Assembly (NCBI GenBank): GCA_017405965.1 | Contig: JAFQZK010000004.1 | Location: 124,001 to 188,000 of the forward strand | DNA length: 64,000 nucleotides | Direction: 5' to 3' | From: Muribaculaceae bacterium | Lineage (GTDB): Bacteria; Bacteroidota; Bacteroidia; Bacteroidales; Muribaculaceae | Made by a program: the position numbers and the translations under genes | Notes under the pieces: model-generated | What the model saw: only the letters and a program-made list of their open reading frames with translations | The model's database searches: none | Told to the model about the DNA's origin: nothing | In this document: one piece after another, positions 9,248-16,505 of the stretch | How the letters are laid out: every line of letters starts with the position of its first letter | Numbering within the stretch: position 1 is the stretch's first letter

Positions 9248-10213
9248 CTACTCTTTCTTGTCAGCTCCGAAGAGTTCCTTGATGCCGCCGATGGATCCCA
9301 GCAGATTGGTGGCCTCATACGGCAGATAAACCGTCTTGGTCTTGTCGCCGCTGGCAACGGTATCAAGCATCTGGATGTACTTCTGGGCCAGCAGGTAGTT
9401 GGCAGGATTGGTGCTCTGCCCTACTGCCTGGGTGATCCTGTCGATAGCGATAGCCTCGGCTTCGGCCTTGCGGATGCGAGCCTGGGCCTCACCTTCGGCA
9501 CGCAGGATTTCGGTCTGCTTGTCGGCCTCGGCCTGATTGATACGAGCCGTCTTCTGACCCTCGGACTGGAGGATGGCAGCCTGTTTCTGACCTTCGCTGG
9601 TCAAGATGGTGGCGCGCTTGTTACGCTCGGCCTGCATCTGCTTCTCCATAGCCTGAAGCACGGTTTGAGGCGGCTGAATGTCCTGTAACTCAACACGATT
9701 CACCTTGATACCCCACTTGTTGGTGGCGTCATCGAGGACGGCACGCAGCTTGGAGTTGATGGTGTCGCGCGATGTCAGCGTCTGGTCCAGCTCGAGTTCA
9801 CCGATGATGTTACGCAAGGTGGTCTGCGTCAGTTTCTCGATAGCGTTGGGCAGGTTGTTGATCTCATACACGGCCTTGAACGGGTCCATAATCTGGAAAT
9901 ACAGCAAGGCGTTGATCTGCGTCATGACGTTATCCTTGGTGATCACGTTCTGCTTGTCGAAGTCGTACACTTGTTCACGCAGGTCGATCACATTGGTGGT
10001 GCGGTAACGTCCGTGCTCATAGGCCACAATGCTCTTGGCGCGGTCGATGAAAGGGATAATCACGTTGATGCCGGGCTTGAGCGTAGCATAGTATTTACCC
10101 AGGCGTTCGATAATCTTGGTCTCGCTTTGCGGAATGATCACCAAGCTGTTCTTCACGAGAATCAGCGCCAGCAGGATAATGACGATAAGGAAAATTGTTA
10201 ACGTGGATGGCAT
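9248..10213 (-). CDS. SPFH/band-7 (stomatin-like, QmcA-type) membrane protein
   Basis: 321 aa. One N-terminal transmembrane helix (about residues 4-20), a band-7 domain (SLVIIPQSETKIIERLGKYY through roughly residue 200), and a long Ala/Glu/Gln-rich coiled coil with repeated SEGQKQAAIL and AEGEAQARIRKAEAEA units, as in stomatins. These proteins assemble into large cages or microdomains in the membrane and often work with an NfeD partner. The NfeD gene lies immediately upstream (41 nt apart, same strand), which supports the assignment. A terminator follows at 9182-9209. Confidence 0.93.
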   Translation of the reverse strand: MPSTLTIFLIVIILLALILVKNSLVIIPQSETKIIERLGKYYATLKPGINVIIPFIDRAKSIVAYEHGRYRTTNVIDLREQVYDFDKQNVITKDNVMTQINALLYFQIMDPFKAVYEINNLPNAIEKLTQTTLRNIIGELELDQTLTSRDTINSKLRAVLDDATNKWGIKVNRVELQDIQPPQTVLQAMEKQMQAERNKRATILTSEGQKQAAILQSEGQKTARINQAEADKQTEILRAEGEAQARIRKAEAEAIAIDRITQAVGQSTNPANYLLAQKYIQMLDTVASGDKTKTVYLPYEATNLLGSIGGIKELFGADKKE

Positions 10214-10254
10214 AATATTATAGTTTTAATCGTTAATAATGTCTGTTGATGATT

Positions 10255-10713
10255 TTATTCGGCCGTTACTGGCTCAACAGTGAGAATGATGCTGTTCATC
10301 TTCACGACACGCACGCGCACGTCTTTGTCGATGGCAGCGCCGTCAACACCCTGAGCTTTCCAGTCGTCACCGTCGATGGCTACACGGCCATAGCCGCCAG
10401 CCTCGATAGGTTCACTCACGCGACCCTCCTGCCCTATCATGGCCTCGGCATTGCTCAGACGCACGCGTTCGGGCTTGTGCAATTTCTTGAGCAGGGCCGG
10501 ACGCACAAGCAACAGGCTCAAAGCCGACACCACGGCAAACAGGATGATCTGCCAAGTGAGCGACAATCCGCAACCGGCAACAATGGCACTCACGGCTGCA
10601 CCGATGGCGAAACACAAAATGAAGAAATCACCTGATGATAATTCCAGGATGAGGCACAAGATGGAAATGGTTACCCAAATCAGCCACAGGTTGGATGTGA
10701 AAAAGTCAATCAT
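10255..10713 (-). CDS. Short NfeD-family membrane protein
   Basis: 152 aa, the size of the short NfeD type without the ClpP-like protease. Three hydrophobic segments (about 5-25, 28-48, 50-70) are followed by a C-terminal OB-fold domain (MIGQEGRVSEPIEAGGYGRV, then a DWKAQGVD segment and RVRVVKMN). Members pair with stomatin-like SPFH proteins and are thought to shape membrane microdomains; the SPFH gene follows 41 nt downstream. Confidence 0.88.
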   Translation of the reverse strand: MIDFFTSNLWLIWVTISILCLILELSSGDFFILCFAIGAAVSAIVAGCGLSLTWQIILFAVVSALSLLLVRPALLKKLHKPERVRLSNAEAMIGQEGRVSEPIEAGGYGRVAIDGDDWKAQGVDGAAIDKDVRVRVVKMNSIILTVEPVTAE

Positions 10714-11210
10714 AGCTGTATCTTTTTTAGTGATTATTGTTTTTTATTCTCTCTTTCACTTTTTAGACGCATCAACTAAACAAAAAACTACACTTGTTGA
10801 TGCTTTTTTTTCATTAATTCGTCACCAGACGAGAAATTTTCATCATCGGCTCTCTAAAAAAACTGTATCAAGGAGGTGATCGGCAGCCATCTCCAATGGT
10901 AGGGCTTTTTCTCTTTGATATGCAAATTTTATGCCAAATTACTTCAAAAATCACTGCACAGTTTATCGGCTGCTCCCGAATTTTGCATTCTCGCGGGGTT
11001 AAAATGACGTTTTTGGCTGTAATTCAGCCATTTTAGCGTTTTCTCGGTTTTAGTCAGAAAAATCGGGAAGGGGAGAGTTGCAGCCCTAAAACCCCAAGAA
11101 CAGCATCAAACGGCACAAGTTAGGCTACCTGACGTCAAATCTTGGCATTTTATGCTTGTTTATGAAAAATATGTGTTATCTTTGTGTCTCGTTTTTCAAG
11201 AACAGAAGTA
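10714..11210. other. Intergenic region between nfeD and ybeY
   Basis: Divergent-gene spacer of about 500 bp. GCATCAAC (10769-10776) pairs with GTTGATGC (10796-10803), followed on the plus strand by eight T, resembling an orphan plus-strand terminator. AAGGAGGTGATC at 10870-10881 is a perfect complement of a canonical 16S 3' end. GGCTG/CAGCC around 11016 makes a small hairpin. A 46-codon frame from 10896 follows the SD-like site at a poor distance and shows no protein-like features. Confidence 0.5.
11155..11184 (+). promoter_or_regulatory. Promoter of the ybeY-mnmG-apt-uvrC operon
   Basis: -7 box TATCTTTG at 11177-11184 with CTTG at 11155-11158 (18-nt gap). Transcription would start near 11190, which excludes the GTG at 11184 and fixes the ybeY start at the ATG of 11211. 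Confidence 0.7.
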
Positions 11211-11651
11211 ATGACCGAAATCAACTACATGACCCAAGGCAATGTCACCTTGCCCAACCTCAACGAGCAAGTCGTGCAAGAGTGGATTGTTGCCGTCGCC
11301 GCCTCCTTGAACCAGAAGGTGGGCTGCTTGACCTATGTCTTCTGTGATGATGATTTCATCCTGGAGACGAACCGTCAGTTCCTGGGACATGACTATTACA
11401 CCGACATCATCACCTTTGATTACACCAACTCGCGACACATCGCCGGCGACATGGTCATCTCGCTGGACACCGTGCGAACCAATGCCGAGGGATTAGGCAC
11501 GCCCTATGAGACCGAACTCATGCGCGTCATCATCCATGGCGTGCTCCACCTGTGCGGCATCAACGACAAGGGCCCCGGCGAACGCGAGATTATGGAACAG
11601 CACGAGAACAACGCTCTGGCTATTCTTCCCGACAACGTATTCAAGAAATGA
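11211..11651 (+). CDS. ybeY: Endoribonuclease YbeY (16S rRNA maturation factor)
   Basis: 146 aa, normal length. YbeY is a metal-dependent endoribonuclease for rRNA 3'-end maturation and ribosome quality control. The signature block reads IHGVLHLCGINDKGPGE: the first two zinc-binding His of HGxLHLxGYDH are present, but the third His position is occupied by Asp, a substitution I believe is common in this phylum. An upstream motif DIITFDYTNS corresponds to the family's DVLSFP block. The ATG at 11211 lies 27 nt after the -7 box. The stop overlaps the mnmG start (ATGA), indicating translational coupling. Confidence 0.93.
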   Translation: MTEINYMTQGNVTLPNLNEQVVQEWIVAVAASLNQKVGCLTYVFCDDDFILETNRQFLGHDYYTDIITFDYTNSRHIAGDMVISLDTVRTNAEGLGTPYETELMRVIIHGVLHLCGINDKGPGEREIMEQHENNALAILPDNVFKK

Positions 11652-13525
11652 ACAACGACTATGATGTGATAGTGGTAGGTGCCGGCCATGCCGGCTGCGA
11701 GGCTGCTTGTGCAGCAGCCCGTTTGGGTTCCCGTACACTGCTCATCACCATCGACATGAACAAGATTGCTCAGATGAGCTGCAATCCGGCTGTTGGCGGC
11801 ATCGCCAAGGGACAGATTGTGCGCGAAATCGATGCCATGGGCGGTCAGATGGGTATCGTCACCGACCGCAGCAGCATACAGTTCCGCATGCTCAACCGCA
11901 GCAAGGGACCAGCCATGTGGAGTCCGCGTTCACAAAGTGATCGTCAGCAGTTCATCCTGGAATGGCGCAAGGTGCTTGAAAACATGCCCAACCTGTACAT
12001 GTGGCAAGATTCAGTCAACGAATTTGTCATCGAGGGTGGGGTAGTGAAGGGTGTAAAAACCGCTCTGGGCATCACTTTCAACACCCAGGCCGTCGTCCTC
12101 ACGGCAGGCACTTTCCTGAACGGATTGATGCACGTGGGGCCCGTCAAAACCCCCGGAGGGCGCGTTTCTGAACCTCCTGCAACGGGCATTACCGAGCAAC
12201 TGGCTTCGCTGGGATTCAACGTCGGCCGCATGAAAACGGGCACACCGCCTCGCCTCGACGAGCGCTCAATCGACTTCTCGCAGTGCATCCGCCAAGACGG
12301 CGAACAGGATTTCCATCATTTTTCCTACCTGCCGGGCATCACTTCCACACTGCCGCAACGCCCCTGCTGGATTGTGCACACCAACGAACAGGTGCACGAG
12401 GTGCTGGAAAAAGGCTTGCCTCAGTCGCCGCTCTACAACGGCCAGATTACGAGCATCGGCCCCCGTTATTGCCCCAGCATCGAGACCAAGATCGTGACCT
12501 TTGCCGACAAGACATCGCACCAACTCTTCATCGAACCCGAGGGTGCCGACACCCACGAGATGTACCTCAACGGCTTCTCATCATCGCTGCCGTGGGAGGT
12601 GCAGATCGAGGCATTGCGACACATCCCGGCACTGAAGGATGTGCATGCTTTCCGTCCGGGCTATGCCATCGAATATGACTTCTTTGACCCGACACAGTTG
12701 TCACACACATTGGAGTCAAAGATCATCAAGAACCTGTTCCTTGCAGGACAGGTGAACGGCACGACCGGCTACGAGGAAGCGGCAGGGCAGGGACTCATCG
12801 CCGGCATCAACGCCCACCAGAACATCACGGGAGGCGAGCCTTTCACCCTGTCACGCAACGAGGCCTACATCGGCGTCCTCATCGACGACCTGGTGACCTG
12901 CGGTGTCGATGAACCTTATCGCATGTTCACTTCGCGTGCCGAGCACCGCATCCTGCTGCGCCAGGACGACGCCGACATGCGCTTGACCGAGAAGAGCTAC
13001 CGACTGGGACTCGCCACACAGGAGCGCTACCAATACATGTGCTCCAAGCGAGAGCAGATTGAACGCCTCACGACTTTCTGTCGCGAGTACACGGTAAAGA
13101 CTGCCTTGATCAATCCGCTCCTGGAGCAGCAGGGTATGCAACCCTTGACCCAAGGTCAGCGACTGCACGACTTGCTGCTGCGCCCTCAGCTGAACATGAT
13201 GCTGCTTGCCGAGGCCTTGCCCGACCTGAAAGCACAGATCGACGCCCTTGAGGACGCCCGTCGCGAGGAGATCGTCGAGGCGACCGAAATCGCCATCAAG
13301 TACCGCGGCTATATCGAACGTGAGACTCAAATCGCCGACCGCGTGGCACGCCTCGATAACGTCACCCTGAAAGGTAAATTCGACTACTCACAAATACATC
13401 AGATTTCGACCGAAGCGCGCCAGAAGCTTCAGGCCATCGACCCCGAGACGGTAGGGCAGGCATCACGCATTCCCGGCGTCTCACCCAGCGACATCAATAT
13501 TCTGCTCGTCCTGTTGGGCAGATAA
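11648..13525 (+). CDS. mnmG: tRNA uridine-5-carboxymethylaminomethyl(34) synthesis enzyme MnmG (GidA)
   Basis: 625 aa, full length. FAD-binding N-terminus DVIVVGAGHAGCEAACAAAR, then MSCNPAVGGIAKGQIVREID and FRMLNRSKGPAMWSPRSQ, all hallmarks of MnmG. With MnmE it installs the cmnm group on U34 of certain tRNAs. The C-terminal helical domain is present to the end (IPGVSPSDINILLVLL). The start is placed at the ATG overlapping the ybeY stop; upstream in-frame codons lie inside ybeY and add no homologous sequence. A parS site lies immediately after its stop. In many bacteria mnmG is near the replication origin, which fits the parS sites. Confidence 0.97.
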   Translation: MNNDYDVIVVGAGHAGCEAACAAARLGSRTLLITIDMNKIAQMSCNPAVGGIAKGQIVREIDAMGGQMGIVTDRSSIQFRMLNRSKGPAMWSPRSQSDRQQFILEWRKVLENMPNLYMWQDSVNEFVIEGGVVKGVKTALGITFNTQAVVLTAGTFLNGLMHVGPVKTPGGRVSEPPATGITEQLASLGFNVGRMKTGTPPRLDERSIDFSQCIRQDGEQDFHHFSYLPGITSTLPQRPCWIVHTNEQVHEVLEKGLPQSPLYNGQITSIGPRYCPSIETKIVTFADKTSHQLFIEPEGADTHEMYLNGFSSSLPWEVQIEALRHIPALKDVHAFRPGYAIEYDFFDPTQLSHTLESKIIKNLFLAGQVNGTTGYEEAAGQGLIAGINAHQNITGGEPFTLSRNEAYIGVLIDDLVTCGVDEPYRMFTSRAEHRILLRQDDADMRLTEKSYRLGLATQERYQYMCSKREQIERLTTFCREYTVKTALINPLLEQQGMQPLTQGQRLHDLLLRPQLNMMLLAEALPDLKAQIDALEDARREEIVEATEIAIKYRGYIERETQIADRVARLDNVTLKGKFDYSQIHQISTEARQKLQAIDPETVGQASRIPGVSPSDINILLVLLGR

Positions 13526-13526
13526 T

Positions 13527-13542
13527 TGTTCCACGTGAAACA
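13527..13542. other. parS centromere site 1
   Basis: TGTTCCACGTGAAACA matches the conserved bacterial ParB-binding site TGTTNCACGTGAAACA at every position. It lies 2-17 nt after the mnmG stop. A second perfect site is 1.1 kb downstream, so chance occurrence is very unlikely. Confidence 0.9.
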
Positions 13543-13569
13543 AAATTAACATAATAAACTGATACACAG

Positions 13570-14103
13570 ATGAATAACAAAGAATTAGAAAGAGTGAAAA
13601 GCGTGGTACGCAACATACCCGACTTTCCCGTTCCAGGCATCCAGTTCAAGGACCTGACAACCGCTTTCAAGGACCCCGAGGCCCTGCAAATCATGGTCAA
13701 CGCCTTGACCGACCTGTATCGCGACAAGGGTGTCACCAAGGTTGTGGGCATCGAGGCGCGCGGCTTCATCGGCGGCGCCATCCTCGCCACCCAGCTCAAT
13801 GCCGGTTTCGTGCCCCTGCGCAAACCCGGTAAACTGCCTGCCGAGGTCATCCAGAAATCCTATACCAAGGAATACGGCACCGACACCATCGAGATCCACC
13901 AGGACGCCATCACGCCCGACGATGTAGTGGTCATCCACGACGACCTGCTGGCAACCGGAGGCACGATGCTGGCCGCCTATGAACTGGTGAAGTCAATGAA
14001 CCCCAAGAAGGTTTACATCAACTTCATCTGCGACCTGGCCGACCTGCACGGACGCGAAGTGTTCCCGCCCGAAGTGGAAATCACCTCACTGTTCACCTTC
14101 TAA
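13570..14103 (+). CDS. apt: Adenine phosphoribosyltransferase
   Basis: 177 aa, typical length. Converts adenine and PRPP to AMP in purine salvage. The N-terminal IPDFPVPGIQFKDLTT and GIEARGFIGGAI blocks are characteristic of Apt, and the PRPP-binding loop VVVIHDDLLATGGTM spans residues 119-133. It lies 45 nt after mnmG on the same strand, with the parS site between, and is followed by a hairpin and uvrC. Confidence 0.96.
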   Translation: MNNKELERVKSVVRNIPDFPVPGIQFKDLTTAFKDPEALQIMVNALTDLYRDKGVTKVVGIEARGFIGGAILATQLNAGFVPLRKPGKLPAEVIQKSYTKEYGTDTIEIHQDAITPDDVVVIHDDLLATGGTMLAAYELVKSMNPKKVYINFICDLADLHGREVFPPEVEITSLFTF

Positions 14104-14112
14104 AAAACTTAC

Positions 14113-14153
14113 AGGCCAATTGGTCCAATCTGACCGGTTAGTCCAATTGGCCT
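14113..14153. repeat. 11-bp inverted repeat between apt and uvrC
   Basis: AGGCCAATTGG (14113-14123) is repeated as CCAATTGGCCT (14143-14153) around a 19-nt loop that itself contains ACCGGT. There is no T run, so attenuator, mRNA-stability element or intergenic repeat are all possible. Confidence 0.6.
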
Positions 14154-14171
14154 GATCTAAAAAAGTTGGCT

Positions 14172-15989
14172 ATGACCGACGACTTCAAGCTCAAACTGTC
14201 GCTGCTGCCCGAGGAACCCGGTGTCTATCGTTACCGCAATCGGGAGGGCACCATCATCTATGTGGGCAAGGCCAAGAACTTGAAGCGTCGCGTCAATTCC
14301 TATTTCAACCGTGAACACTCGTCGGTGCGCACCACCATGCTCGTGCGCAACATCGCCGACCTGGAATACACCGTCGTCAACACCGAGGAAGAGGCCCTCG
14401 ACCTTGAAAACTCCCTCATCAAGGAGTACCAGCCGCGTTACAACGTGCTGCTCAAGGACGACAAGAGCTACCCGTGGATCTGCATCTCGGGCGGCCTGTA
14501 TCCGCGCGTTTTCATCACCCGCGACGCACGCGCCAAGGGCGACCGTTTCTACGGCCCTTATCCGCGCGCCGAGGTGGCTAAAGTGCTCATTGACACCATT
14601 AGGCAAATCTATCCGTTGCGCACCTGCCGCCTGAATGTTTCACGTGAAACAATCGAGGCCGACAAGCACCGCCTGTGCCTGCAATACCACATCCACCGCT
14701 GCGAGGGTTGCTGCAAGGGCCTTGTCAGCGCCGAGCAATACGGGCAATACATCAGCGAAATCAGGCAGATCTTGAACGGAGACACCCATGTGCTCATGGA
14801 CGTGCTCATGGAACAGATGCAGCAATTGGCCAGCGAGCTGCGCTTTGAGGAGGCCGAGGTGGTCAAACGCCGCTACAAGTTGCTGGAGCACGTGCGCCGC
14901 CGCTCGGTCATCGTCAGCCCCAGCATCCACAACATCGACGTGTTCGGGCTGCTGCGCGACGAGGATGCCGCGTGGGTCAACTTCATGCATGTGCGGGGTG
15001 GGGCAGTGGTACAATCATTGACTCTGGAATACCGCCTCTCGACCCACGACGAGACCGATGCCGAAATCATGTCGATGGCCATTGGCGAGGTGCATCAGCG
15101 CTTTGCCGAGACCTACCTCCGCGACCATGTGACCGAGGCCATGGTCAACATCGAGCCGGATGTGGAGTTTGCCGGTCTCACGTTCACCATCCCGCAACGC
15201 GGCGACAAGAAGAAGTTGCTCGACATCGCCATCAAGAACGCCACCCAGCGGCGTACCGACCGCCTGCGCATGATGGAGAAACTCAACCCCGAGCAACGCA
15301 CCACACGCACGCTCACCACCATGCAGCGCGACCTGCGCTTGACGGTCATGCCACGCCATGTCGAGTGCTTTGACAACAGCAACATCAGCGGTTCCTCACC
15401 GGTAGCTTCATGTGTGGTTTTCCGCAATGCCAAGCCATCCAAGAAGGAGTACCGCCATTTCAACATCAAGACCGTGGAGGGGGCCGACGATTTCGCCTCG
15501 ATGCGCGAAGTCATCGTCCGTCGCTACAGCTGTCTGGTGCAGGAGGGACAGGAACTGCCGCAGCTGCTCATCGTCGATGGCGGCAAAGGGCAGGTGACGG
15601 CAGCACTCGAGGCGCTGGACAGCATCGGGCTCCAGGGACAGCTGGCCGTTGTGGGCATCGCAAAGCGCCTGAACGAGGTCTATTTCCCTGGCGACAGCGT
15701 CCCCTTGTACATCGACAAGAACAGCGAGACGCTGCATGTCATCCAGCGCTTGCGCGACGAGGCTCATCGCTTTGCCATCACCTTCCACCGCAAGCAGCGC
15801 AGCAAGGGCCAGGTGCACAGCGCCCTCGACGACATCCCCGGCATCGGTCCCAAAACACGCACACAACTGCTCAAGCAATTCAAGTCCTTGAAGCGCATTC
15901 GCGAGGCCAGCATCGAGGATCTCACAACACTCATCGGAAAAGCCAAGGCCGAAGCGCTCAAGGCGGCCTTGAGCACCACCGAGGACTGA
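14172..15989 (+). CDS. uvrC: Excinuclease ABC subunit C
   Basis: 605 aa. N-terminal GIY-YIG nuclease (GVYRYRNREGTIIYVGKAKN, about residues 16-36), a UVR motif region near LRFEEAEVVKRRYKLLEHV, the RNase H-like UvrC domain (HVECFDNSNISGSSPVAS, LLIVDGGKGQV) and a C-terminal helix-hairpin-helix pair (LDDIPGIGPKTRTQLLKQF). It makes both incisions in nucleotide excision repair. The ATG at 14172 is chosen over a TTG six bases upstream. Unusually, a perfect parS site lies within the coding sequence at 14636-14651, encoding VSRET in the Cys-rich region. Confidence 0.96.
   Translation: MTDDFKLKLSLLPEEPGVYRYRNREGTIIYVGKAKNLKRRVNSYFNREHSSVRTTMLVRNIADLEYTVVNTEEEALDLENSLIKEYQPRYNVLLKDDKSYPWICISGGLYPRVFITRDARAKGDRFYGPYPRAEVAKVLIDTIRQIYPLRTCRLNVSRETIEADKHRLCLQYHIHRCEGCCKGLVSAEQYGQYISEIRQILNGDTHVLMDVLMEQMQQLASELRFEEAEVVKRRYKLLEHVRRRSVIVSPSIHNIDVFGLLRDEDAAWVNFMHVRGGAVVQSLTLEYRLSTHDETDAEIMSMAIGEVHQRFAETYLRDHVTEAMVNIEPDVEFAGLTFTIPQRGDKKKLLDIAIKNATQRRTDRLRMMEKLNPEQRTTRTLTTMQRDLRLTVMPRHVECFDNSNISGSSPVASCVVFRNAKPSKKEYRHFNIKTVEGADDFASMREVIVRRYSCLVQEGQELPQLLIVDGGKGQVTAALEALDSIGLQGQLAVVGIAKRLNEVYFPGDSVPLYIDKNSETLHVIQRLRDEAHRFAITFHRKQRSKGQVHSALDDIPGIGPKTRTQLLKQFKSLKRIREASIEDLTTLIGKAKAEALKAALSTTED
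14636..14651. other. parS centromere site 2, inside uvrC
   Basis: TGTTTCACGTGAAACA is the fully palindromic consensus ParB-binding site. It lies inside uvrC and is read as part of NVSRET. With the site at 13527 it forms a pair 1.1 kb apart. Confidence 0.92.
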
Positions 15990-16505
15990 ATCCACGTCCC
16001 GGGTAGGGTAGGGCACGAGAGGCCAAATCAGGCCTCATTGCCGGTTACAAGTCATAAATATGTTAATAATCGGGGTTGACAGGTTAAAAATGGTCAATTT
16101 CCGATTCATTTATTCAACATTACCACTGTTTTGACGTTAGGTTAAAAGAAAGCGAAAATAACCCTTTCCCTCTGGAACGATGAAACGGCACGAGGCCATC
16201 TGCCAGCGATGGCGGGAAAAGAAACGAGACACTTGCCAGGAGGCTCGCCATTGCCGATGTGGACATGATCGCCCCGGCAGATTGACTGCCATATTCATCG
16301 TTAATTGAGTCAAAACACTATTTTTTGGCAAATATCACCTTATAGAAAGGGCTGTTTTCAAAGATTATAACTAATTTTGCCGTTTGAAAAATTTTGCCGC
16401 GGCCATCGCTGATGGAGCATACTTTTGCGAGTGGCCTGCACAGAATTCAGTTAACGATAACTCAACAAAACAGAATAAACCAAACTTTTTGACAAAACAG
16501 AAACG
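15990..16505. other. Intergenic region between uvrC and the GT117 gene
   Basis: About 515 bp without a credible gene. AGGCCaaatcaGGCCT near 16020 can form a small hairpin after uvrC but lacks a T run. A 64-codon minus-strand frame at 16137-16331 has no family features. The right half holds a promoter and a ~125-nt leader for the next gene. Confidence 0.5.
16352..16379 (+). promoter_or_regulatory. Promoter of the GT117 gene
   Basis: -7 box TAATTTTG at 16372-16379 followed by C, with a T-rich stretch near 16352-16358 in the -33 position. It implies a 5' leader of about 120 nt. Confidence 0.55.

Noticed and set aside
10870-10890. Remnant of a 16S rRNA gene 3' end
   Set aside because: Only 12 nt match and the neighbouring 16S sequence is absent.
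10896-11036. 46-codon frame after the AAGGAGGTGATC site
   Set aside because: SD-like site is about 15 nt from the ATG, too far, and the peptide has no visible features.
14113-14153. Phage or plasmid attachment site
   Set aside because: No integrase, no direct repeat pair and the sequence is an inverted repeat between housekeeping genes.
16137-16331. 64-codon minus-strand frame in the uvrC-GT117 spacer
   Set aside because: No promoter, RBS or homologous pattern; treated as chance.
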